Shown here: piece after piece, positions 41,356 to 48,527 of the stretch
How positions within the stretch are numbered: the first letter of the stretch is position 1
Layout of the letters: the number at the start of each line of letters is the position of its first letter
Source of the DNA: Flavobacteriales bacterium
GTDB taxonomy: Bacteria; Bacteroidota; Bacteroidia; Flavobacteriales_G; JALEGO01
DNA: 48,527 bases
Assembly (NCBI GenBank): GCA_020631045.1
Contig: JAHDHZ010000015.1
Location: 1-48,527 of the forward strand
Direction: 5' to 3'
Program-made: the position numbers and the translations under genes
Notes under the pieces: model-generated
What the model saw: the letters and a program-made list of their open reading frames with translations, nothing else
The model's database searches: none
Told to the model about the DNA's origin: nothing

Positions 41356-43560
41356 CTACATACGAACAATCTTAAACTCAGTACGTCTGTTTAATTGGTG
41401 CTCTTCTTCAGAACACTTCACTCCGTTTTTACACTTGTTTACTAGACGTGTTTCACCATAACCTTTGCCATAAATCCTATTGGCATCATCTATACGCTCT
41501 TTAATATACTTAGCGCTTGAACGAGCACGTCGTCCTGAAAGTGCAAAGTTATATCCATCAGATCCTCTAGCGTCTGTATGAGAGCCTAGTTCAATAACAA
41601 TATTGGGATTCTCTCTCATTACCTTCACAATTTTATCAAGCTCAAGAGCTGCATCTGGTCGAATGTCATGTTTATTTAAATCAAAATAAATTGGGTTGAT
41701 TTCAATAATTTTTGCCAAATCAGTACCCACACCAATTTTTTGAAGTTTTAAGTCTAAATAAGAATTTATATCAACAATTTGATCTTCAGGAACAGTAATT
41801 TCTACTGTTTCAGATTTTCCTAAATATCCAGGAGCGCCAACATCAACCTTGTACTTCAGTACTTGACCAGCCTCTAGTTTAGCAGGCGTTCTAAATTGTC
41901 CATTGGCAGGAGTAGTGAAACTGTACAGTTGCTTACCTCCATCGTTCATGTCATAAATACGCACTGAAGCACCTTCAATGGGAGTTTCATACTCTTTTGA
42001 AAGCACCTTTCCTTTGATCAATCCACCCGCACCTTTTACCAAATGTAAATCATGCTGCAGAACAGGGTGCAATGGAGAGAGTTCATCTGTATCAAGTAAA
42101 TCAACCACCTCACTGTATTTAGGCTTTTTACCAACAATAAAGTATGATTGATCAGGCTCAATTTCAAACTCAAAACTTCCGTCAGTCGTTTGAACACTGT
42201 CTAACACTTCTCCGTTTGGATTTTTCAATAGCACTTCAGCTACATCAATTGTGTCATTGGTTTGCCCTTCTAATACTGCTCCTTTTACCATATAGGTAGG
42301 CGCAAAATCTTTCAGCAGTTTAAACTTATAGATGTCATCATTGCCTTTTCCGCCTACTCTGTTTGATGAGAAATATCCATTCTTTCCAGAACGATCAACA
42401 ATAAAACCAAAATCATCTAGATTTGAATTTAAAGAGGCTCCCAAGTTAATGGGTTCAGCATCTGCATTTCTAACATAAAAAATATCTAATCCACCAATAC
42501 CAGGATGTCCGTCAGAAGCTATAAACATATCTCCTAAAGAGTCAACAAAAGGAAACATTTCATCACCTTCTGTATTGATGTTTTCTCCTAAATTTTCAGG
42601 AGCCGTCCAAGCCTCACCATCTTTGGTGCACTTATAGATGTCTGTACCGCCTTTTCCGCCAGGCTTATCAGAAACAAAGTACAACGTGTTTCCATCAGGA
42701 GAAAGGGCTGGGTGACCTACTGAATAAGAAGCTTCATTGTATTGAAAAGGATAGGTATTGGTTACTTCATTTTCTTGGTTTATATCAGCAACCATGATTT
42801 CAAGTTTTTTAACCCCTTTCTTTTCTTCTAAATTGTTGTTTCTAGTATAATACAACTTATTGGTCTTGTGATCAAAAACCACAGGGCCTTCATGATAGTC
42901 AGTATGCACTTCTTTATCGAACAATTTAGCTTCTCTTAAATCTCCGTCAGTTGAACTTCTATCAGCCACAAAAAGATTTAAATAAGGTAAAGCATCTCTA
43001 TCATGTACTTTTCTTACCGGTCGAGTAACTCTAGAAGATGAAAACATGATCTTGTCTTTAAAATAAGCAGGCCCAAAATCAGCCTTTTCTGAATTATCAG
43101 CAATCGCTGTTACATTGAATCTATCTTTGTCTTCTAAAATCTCCTTGATGATGTTTGGATTTTGAATGTGTCTCTTAATTCTAGAGTCATTCTTATCCAT
43201 CTGATTGTATACAGAAATATATTTTTCAGCCTCTTCATATTTTTTATTAGACTTTAAAATAGAAATGTAATTGTATACATCTTCAGGTTTTTTATTCTCA
43301 TTTTTCATCACTCTACCCATATACTTTTGGGCATTGACATAGTCATGCGTATACATGTAAGAGAGCGCTAAATTTCTCAACGAGCCGTAATTGCCTTTAT
43401 CTTCTTTATCAACTACATAGCGATATTGTTCTATTGCTTGTGGATAAGCTTGTTTATTGAAGTATTCATTTGCTTTTTCTTCACGATAAGTAAGCTGCGC
43501 AAATGTTAAGGTCGGAAGCACTGATAAACAGCCTAATAAAAATATACTTGTCTTTTTCAT
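41356..43560 (-). CDS. PorE-like protein: TPR, beta-propeller, carboxypeptidase-like and OmpA domains
   Basis: The 734-residue protein has the architecture of PorE/PG1058-like T9SS components. After a signal peptide (MKKTSIFLLGCLSVLPTLTFA) come TPR-like helices (KANEYFNKQAYPQAIEQYRY and SLRNLALSYMYTHDYVNAQ), and WD40/PD40 propeller repeats (VGHPALSPDGNTLYFVSDKP, GYFSSNRVGGKGNDDIYKF). Then there are two carboxypeptidase-regulatory-like domains, and a C-terminal OmpA domain with IYFDLNKHDIRPDAALELDK and LGSHTDARGSDGYNFALSGR. OmpA domains tether such proteins to peptidoglycan. It is the last gene of an operon with PorP/SprF and the adhesin (13 and 19 bases apart). Confidence 0.92.
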   Translation of the reverse strand: MKKTSIFLLGCLSVLPTLTFAQLTYREEKANEYFNKQAYPQAIEQYRYVVDKEDKGNYGSLRNLALSYMYTHDYVNAQKYMGRVMKNENKKPEDVYNYISILKSNKKYEEAEKYISVYNQMDKNDSRIKRHIQNPNIIKEILEDKDRFNVTAIADNSEKADFGPAYFKDKIMFSSSRVTRPVRKVHDRDALPYLNLFVADRSSTDGDLREAKLFDKEVHTDYHEGPVVFDHKTNKLYYTRNNNLEEKKGVKKLEIMVADINQENEVTNTYPFQYNEASYSVGHPALSPDGNTLYFVSDKPGGKGGTDIYKCTKDGEAWTAPENLGENINTEGDEMFPFVDSLGDMFIASDGHPGIGGLDIFYVRNADAEPINLGASLNSNLDDFGFIVDRSGKNGYFSSNRVGGKGNDDIYKFKLLKDFAPTYMVKGAVLEGQTNDTIDVAEVLLKNPNGEVLDSVQTTDGSFEFEIEPDQSYFIVGKKPKYSEVVDLLDTDELSPLHPVLQHDLHLVKGAGGLIKGKVLSKEYETPIEGASVRIYDMNDGGKQLYSFTTPANGQFRTPAKLEAGQVLKYKVDVGAPGYLGKSETVEITVPEDQIVDINSYLDLKLQKIGVGTDLAKIIEINPIYFDLNKHDIRPDAALELDKIVKVMRENPNIVIELGSHTDARGSDGYNFALSGRRARSSAKYIKERIDDANRIYGKGYGETRLVNKCKNGVKCSEEEHQLNRRTEFKIVRM

Positions 43561-43573
43561 TGTATTGAGATAT

Positions 43574-44500
43574 TTAGAAGTATCTAGGAGAAATTACTTG
43601 TTTCTTTCTAAAGAAGAAGTCATAACTGATAAACAGTTCATGAGATCCGCTGTTAACTGATCTTAATTTGGTTAACGTAAAATCATAAGAATAACCTGCT
43701 TTCAATTGCTCATTAAACTGATAACCAACCAAAATACCAATGGCATCTCCTAATCGGTACATAGCTCCTAACCAAAGTTTTTCTTTCAATAAAAATTGAC
43801 CGCTTAAATCTAAACTCAAAGGCGCATTTTTAGTTAATTTCAATTGAGCAGATGGTTTAAACTTAACCGATCCAGAAAGATCAAAAATAGCTCCACCCAT
43901 CAAATAATAGTGCCTTTGCAACACTTCATTGGTTGAATTTGGGTAAAAGTTTTCTAACTGATCTGTTAACAAATCAGGAGCAGAAAATCCAACATAATAC
44001 TTATCTGAATACAAATAAGCACCCGCTCCAACATTAAAGGCATTGTGATTGCCAGGAGCCAACAATAAAAATTGATCTCCTGGATCAGTAGCTGATAGAG
44101 TTGAAATGCTTCCGTTGTAGTGATTTAACTTCGCACTTGTTCCGAAAGCCAAAGTTGATTTTTGCGATACTCTAAACCCATAAGATAATGAAAGGTTTGG
44201 CGTAGTGTATTTAATCGGACCAATTTCATCATGAGTTAGATTTAAGCCCACACTTAATCCTTTAAAAATAGGTGCATGTGCATAAATATTGGTAGTTAAA
44301 GGCGAGCCGTCTAGGCCTACCCATTGCTTTCTAAATATGCCTGTGATGTTCAGTGCCTGATGTGAACCTGCATATGCAGGGTTGATCGATAAATTATTGT
44401 ACATATAATGCGTAAACTGTATGTTCTGCTGAGCTTTTATGCCATATGCAGCTGCAAAAAACGCAGATGTAAGTGCTATATTTCTAATTATTGTTTTCAT
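43574..44500 (-). CDS. PorP/SprF-family type IX secretion membrane protein
   Basis: The 308-residue outer-membrane protein has a signal peptide and then QQNIQFTHYMYNNLSINPAY, the hallmark of the PorP/SprF family. Its length and the repeating beta pattern (KPSAQLKLTKNAPLSLDLSG; GYQFNEQLKAGYSYDFTLTK) fit a barrel of about 14 strands. SprF is needed for export and surface attachment of SprB-like adhesins that carry type B domains, and this copy is encoded directly after such an adhesin gene. Confidence 0.95.
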   Translation of the reverse strand: MKTIIRNIALTSAFFAAAYGIKAQQNIQFTHYMYNNLSINPAYAGSHQALNITGIFRKQWVGLDGSPLTTNIYAHAPIFKGLSVGLNLTHDEIGPIKYTTPNLSLSYGFRVSQKSTLAFGTSAKLNHYNGSISTLSATDPGDQFLLLAPGNHNAFNVGAGAYLYSDKYYVGFSAPDLLTDQLENFYPNSTNEVLQRHYYLMGGAIFDLSGSVKFKPSAQLKLTKNAPLSLDLSGQFLLKEKLWLGAMYRLGDAIGILVGYQFNEQLKAGYSYDFTLTKLRSVNSGSHELFISYDFFFRKKQVISPRYF

Positions 44501-44519
44501 CTTTTTTCGTGCCTATTAA

Positions 44520-47500
44520 TTATTTATATAAGTATACATATCCTGAAACTTTATCTTCTCCGTTTCCTAAATCAAGAACATAAAAGTAGGTTCCGATAGG
44601 TAGATAGTCGTTGTTGTCTCCAATTACGTTCACGTTAGGAACACCATCCCAATCATTGTTATAAGGCTCTGCCTCATATACCTTATTGCCCCATCTGTTG
44701 AAAATGGTAATGGTATTGTTTGGATATTTGTCTAATCCCCTGATCACAAATCGATCATTAGAAGCATCTCCATTTGGTGTAAACACCTGAGGAACTTGAA
44801 GATTATCACAATTCTCAGGACTCCAAGCATCTGACGGATCAACGCTCTGAGAAGCCAACACATAATCACAAGGATCTTGAGGATTCGTTCCATCAGTTAA
44901 TTCATCAGTATTGATTACACCATCTCCATCACAGTCGATTAAACCCCACAATGTATCAGGTGTTAAACTTTGAGAATTTGCAAAGTAATCACATGGATTC
45001 AACGGATCAGTACCATCAGTGGTTTCTTGACCATTTGGCACACCATCTCCATCACAATCTTCAGTGATTTGAGTGACATCACAACATCCCTGAACAACAT
45101 TTGAATCTAAAAATGCTGCCAATGGAGTGGTGTATCCGTCAACTACATTGGTGCCAATGACCTGCCCCAACTGATTTACCACAACAGGGTTGCCAGCCAG
45201 TACACCGTCAAAATCTTGATCGGTATATCCCGCTTCGTTCACATCATTACATCCATCACCATCAGAATCTAAGTCAAACTGATTGATGATTCCATCGTTA
45301 TCGTAATCTCCATCCACACAAAGTGTCTGCACATAGTAAGTAGGCATAAACACTTCTGCTTGAGAGTTGTAACAATTTGCAACAATTCTGCTCACTGGAG
45401 TGGTCAAACAAAATTTAACTGTTCCTGCAGGATCGCCAATATTTACAGGATTCGCCACAGTATTTTTAATATCTGCAGAATGTGTTGCATCTGATGCAAC
45501 AACTGCATTACTGCCTACCTGACAAGCTGCAGCAGAAATATCTGTAATCAAGTTGCCTGCTCCATCATAAGCATCAACCCAAATTTCTTCTAATTGATCA
45601 ATATCTGAAACTACAAACTCAACTGCAACTGCTCCATTAAATTCATACTGTAAAGGAGCATCAAATGTATTATCAGGATACAAGTGTGTGATGCCATTTA
45701 CCGTAATGGCTAAGAATCCTGAATCATTCACATCAGTAATTGTAACTTCTGTAAGACTCGTGTTGATCACAGCTGATGGATTTGGCACTTGTTGAACCAG
45801 TGAAGAATCACATCCACCCAATTCATCAACATCTAAAATTCCATCGTTGTCATCATCTATATCAATGTCATCACATACGCCATCGTTATCGTTGTCATCA
45901 CTTGATGCATCACAACAACCTACTGCCAATGTTGAATCAACAAAAGCATTACCAGGACTTGTATATCCATTGATCACATTCGTGCCTACTACTCTACCCA
46001 ATGAATCTACAACAAGCGGAAGATCAGCTAAAATACCGTCAAAGTTTTGATCAACAAAACCAGCTTCTAACACATCGTTACACCCATCACCATCAGAATC
46101 TAGATCAAGGTAATTTGGTACTCCATCTGCATCTGAATCTTCAGAAGTACATGCCTGCACCACAAACTCAATGCGATCAAAACCAACTCCAACAGGCCCT
46201 AAACGGGTCATATTAATGGTAAACGAAGAAACTTGATCGTTTAATCTCAATGAACCTGCGGCAGATCCATCATCATCATTCAATGTACTCTCACCGTTAT
46301 GAGCAGGAGTTTGAGCATTGCCTGCCCCTAGGTCTTGTGCCGAGGTAGGACTAGTCAAGAAGTCGTTTGTTCCTGAAATCTCAGTCCAAGTTAATCCTCC
46401 TTGTAGGGTCATCAATGCAGAATTTTGAGTTGTTCCATCGTGTCCACCTAATTTATCAATGTGTAAAACAGGTTGATCGACAAGTATTGGGTTGCCCGAA
46501 GTATCTTCAAAATTGAAGGTAATGTCTGTGCCTCCCCAATAAAAGTCTCCGCTCAATGCTGGATGCGTCACAAGATTTGTCGACCAGTATGAGCCAGCAG
46601 CTGCATTGAAGTTAAAAGCATCATTCACAAAAGCAGAATCTGCTTGAGCCTTCACAACTATACCGTTGCCCATATCATAAGAAGCTACATTGTTTGCATC
46701 AATCGTCCAGAGTTGAGTCAACGCATTGTTTGAACACAAGCCTTCATCAGTATCGTAAATACCATCGTTGTCATCATCTAAATCAACATCATCACAAATA
46801 CCATCATCGTCATTATCAGAAACACAACCCGCACAAGTTCCACTTGGATTTGCAGGCGTAGATTGATCACATAAAGGATCAGAAGTTACCCCAGAAGGAT
46901 TTAGTGGAGTATTTGGATCATCATTACCTGTTGTTTCTTCACAATCAGTGTATCCATCATTATCAGAATCAGTTGACGGATTCCCATTGTAATCACAGGC
47001 GTTGTTAAGATCTGTACCATCTACTACTTCTTGACAGTCTGGTACAGGATCGCCATCTGTATTTTGTGTAATTGAATAGTTAATCAAAGAATCATTAGGA
47101 GAGCAATCTACTCCGTTCAACACTCCATCATTGTCACAGTCCTGGTTCGGATCAGATAAACTACAATTCGACCCACATGTTCCGGATGGATTCACTGGTG
47201 TTGATTGATCACAGAACGGATCAGAAGTTACTCCATTTGGATTGTTCGGCGTATTCGGATCATCATTTCCTGTCGTCTCTTCACAATCAGTATATCCATC
47301 ATTATCAGTATCTGTTGATGGATTACCGTTGTAATGACAAGCATTATTAGCATCTGTACCATCAGCTAATTCCTGACAATCAGTTACAGGATCACCGTCT
47401 GTATTTAAGTTGATATCAAATGCTATTGATGGATTTGAAGGATCACAATCTACTCCATTTAATACTCCATCTAAATCACAATCAGCTAAGGCATTATTAA

Positions 47501-48527
47501 TATCACAGCATGTGCCAGAAGGATTTACTGGTGTTGACTGATCACAATTCGGGTCTGAAGTCAATCCATTAGGATCTAAAGGCGTACTGGGATCATCATT
47601 ACCCGTAGTCTCTTCACAATCTGTATATCCATCATTATCAGTATCTGTTGATGGATTGCCATTGTAATCACATGCATTATTTGGATTTGTACCGTCTATC
47701 AACTCTTGACAATCTGTAACAGGATCACCATCTGTATTTAAAGTTGTAGTAATTATAATGGTTGAATCATTCGGTGCACAATCAACTCCATTCAACGTAC
47801 CATCGTTATCACAATCAGCCAATGGATCTGATAAGTCACACCCGGCACAAGTCCCAGTTGGATTCACTGGCGTTGATTGATCACAGTTAGGGTCAGAAGT
47901 TGTTCCACTAGGGTCTACTGGAGTGTTTGGATCATCATTACCTGTGGTTTCTTCACAGTCAGTATATCCGTCATTGTCAGTGTCTGTTGACGGATTGCCA
48001 TTGTAATCACAGGCATTGTTTGGATCTGTTCCATCTGCTAATTCCTGACAATCTGTAACAGGATCACCATCTGTATTTGCCGTCAAGGTAACTGTAATAG
48101 AGGCATTCGAAGGATCGCAATCTACTCCGTTCAACGTACCGTCATTGTCGCAATCAGCCAAAGCATCATTAATATCGCAGCAGGTTCCGGTTGGATTCAC
48201 TGGCGTTGATTGATCACATAATGGATCTGAAGTTACCCCTGAAGGATTTAGTGGAGTATTAGGGTCATCATTTCCGGTTGTTTCTTCACAATCAGTGTAT
48301 CCATCATTATCGGTATCTGTTGATGGATTGCCATTGTAATCGCATGCATTGTTTGGATCAGTTCCGTCTACTGCCTCTTGACAATCAGGCACAGGATCTC
48401 CATCTGTATTCAAGGTAGTTGTAATGCTTATTGTTGAATCATTTGGCGCACAATCAACTCCATTCAACGTACCATCGTTATCACAATCAGCATTCGGATC
48501 AGATAAACTACATGCAGGTGCACAGCT
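44520..48527 (-). CDS. Giant Cys/Asp-rich surface adhesin, T9SS type B (N-terminus outside window)
   Basis: The frame is open to the right edge, so at least 1,335 codons are visible and the start is missing; a TTG inside the repeats is not a real start. The N-terminal half has five repeats of 111-114 residues containing NGNPSTDTDNDGYTDCEET, rich in Cys and Asp and like thrombospondin type 3 calcium loops. Two short TSP3-like blocks (CDDVDLDDDNDGIYDTDE; CDDIDIDDDNDGILDVDE) and two domains of about 130-170 residues follow. The C-terminus, starting at VPQVFTPNGDASNDRFVIRG and containing TITIFNRWGNKVYE, is a gliding-motility-type (type B) T9SS sorting domain. It probably acts as a surface adhesin, with PorP/SprF as its export partner. 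Confidence 0.92.
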   Translation of the reverse strand, partial: SCAPACSLSDPNADCDNDGTLNGVDCAPNDSTISITTTLNTDGDPVPDCQEAVDGTDPNNACDYNGNPSTDTDNDGYTDCEETTGNDDPNTPLNPSGVTSDPLCDQSTPVNPTGTCCDINDALADCDNDGTLNGVDCDPSNASITVTLTANTDGDPVTDCQELADGTDPNNACDYNGNPSTDTDNDGYTDCEETTGNDDPNTPVDPSGTTSDPNCDQSTPVNPTGTCAGCDLSDPLADCDNDGTLNGVDCAPNDSTIIITTTLNTDGDPVTDCQELIDGTNPNNACDYNGNPSTDTDNDGYTDCEETTGNDDPSTPLDPNGLTSDPNCDQSTPVNPSGTCCDINNALADCDLDGVLNGVDCDPSNPSIAFDINLNTDGDPVTDCQELADGTDANNACHYNGNPSTDTDNDGYTDCEETTGNDDPNTPNNPNGVTSDPFCDQSTPVNPSGTCGSNCSLSDPNQDCDNDGVLNGVDCSPNDSLINYSITQNTDGDPVPDCQEVVDGTDLNNACDYNGNPSTDSDNDGYTDCEETTGNDDPNTPLNPSGVTSDPLCDQSTPANPSGTCAGCVSDNDDDGICDDVDLDDDNDGIYDTDEGLCSNNALTQLWTIDANNVASYDMGNGIVVKAQADSAFVNDAFNFNAAAGSYWSTNLVTHPALSGDFYWGGTDITFNFEDTSGNPILVDQPVLHIDKLGGHDGTTQNSALMTLQGGLTWTEISGTNDFLTSPTSAQDLGAGNAQTPAHNGESTLNDDDGSAAGSLRLNDQVSSFTINMTRLGPVGVGFDRIEFVVQACTSEDSDADGVPNYLDLDSDGDGCNDVLEAGFVDQNFDGILADLPLVVDSLGRVVGTNVINGYTSPGNAFVDSTLAVGCCDASSDDNDNDGVCDDIDIDDDNDGILDVDELGGCDSSLVQQVPNPSAVINTSLTEVTITDVNDSGFLAITVNGITHLYPDNTFDAPLQYEFNGAVAVEFVVSDIDQLEEIWVDAYDGAGNLITDISAAACQVGSNAVVASDATHSADIKNTVANPVNIGDPAGTVKFCLTTPVSRIVANCYNSQAEVFMPTYYVQTLCVDGDYDNDGIINQFDLDSDGDGCNDVNEAGYTDQDFDGVLAGNPVVVNQLGQVIGTNVVDGYTTPLAAFLDSNVVQGCCDVTQITEDCDGDGVPNGQETTDGTDPLNPCDYFANSQSLTPDTLWGLIDCDGDGVINTDELTDGTNPQDPCDYVLASQSVDPSDAWSPENCDNLQVPQVFTPNGDASNDRFVIRGLDKYPNNTITIFNRWGNKVYEAEPYNNDWDGVPNVNVIGDNNDYLPIGTYFYVLDLGNGEDKVSGYVYLYK
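46830..48527 (-). repeat. Five tandem 333-342 bp coding repeats in the adhesin
   Basis: The anchor sequence gattgatcac (or gactgatcac) recurs at 46861, 47203, 47536, 47875 and 48208, so the periods are 342, 333, 339 and 333 bases. Copies differ at many third codon positions, while the protein part NGNPSTDTDNDGYTDCEET is almost invariant (one copy has DSDNDG). Each unit carries about seven or eight cysteines. The array probably continues past the right edge. Confidence 0.92.

Noticed and set aside
45776-46216. Plus-strand open frames inside the adhesin gene
   Set aside because: They are antisense shadows of the Asp-rich repeats (His/Gln/Ser-rich artefacts).
44520-48467. TTG at 48467 as start of the adhesin
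   Set aside because: The frame continues in the same repeat to the window edge, so this is an internal Leu codon.
46830-48527. CRISPR array
   Set aside because: The repeats are coding, about 335 bp long and have no spacers of CRISPR size.
1-48527. rRNA operon, prophage or IS element
   Set aside because: No rRNA sequence, transposase, integrase or phage structural gene was seen.

Overview
The window is chromosomal DNA from an AT-rich member of the Bacteroidota, most likely Flavobacteriia-like. Support comes from type IX secretion (T9SS) cargo with type A and type B C-terminal sorting domains, a PorP/SprF protein next to a TPR/beta-propeller/OmpA protein, a SecA of about 1,110 residues, many short lipoproteins with an SxC lipobox, tRNA genes without an encoded CCA, the near absence of Shine-Dalgarno sequences, and promoters fitting the Bacteroidota pattern TTG-N20-TAnnTTTG. 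I saw no rRNA, CRISPR array, transposase or prophage.

Layout. 1-7.3 kb is housekeeping: the end of a lipoprotein gene, gcvP (glycine cleavage), a DUF547 protein, and the translation operon thrS-infC-rpmI-rplT, closed by a strong terminator. 7.3-9.8 kb is accessory: a two-gene coiled-coil/longin-like pair, a dispersed intergenic repeat, a lipoprotein gene broken by a frameshift, nested palindromes and direct repeats, and two tRNA-Val genes separated by an inverted-repeat element. 9.8-22.5 kb is an envelope and signalling region: a secreted von Willebrand A-like protein, two ECF sigma factors each followed by a single-pass membrane protein, an alpha/beta hydrolase, an OmpA/ZU5-like protein sharing a domain with one of those membrane proteins, a TonB-C-like protein, several lipoproteins, a YiiX-like peptidase and a beta-barrel protein.

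22.6-35.8 kb returns to core functions: a stand-alone LytTR regulator, secA, a membrane protein, upp, a small Cys-containing peptide gene with its own terminator, an ACMSD-like amidohydrolase, tRNA-Glu, a PfkB kinase, an NHL-repeat T9SS cargo, a C-terminal processing protease, and an overlapping thiE-thiG-thiH set. 35.9-48.5 kb is surface and secretion: a large AT-rich LVIVD-type T9SS cargo, a beta-barrel protein, an LtaS-like sulfatase-fold membrane enzyme, and a minus-strand operon of a giant Cys/Asp-rich type B adhesin (N-terminus outside the window), PorP/SprF and a PorE-like OmpA protein.

The adhesin-PorP-PorE set forms a plausible secretion and surface-attachment module. The two sigma/membrane-protein modules with the ZU5-like domain are the best candidate for a little-described envelope-sensing system. 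All functions are inferred by reading the sequence; no database search was run.
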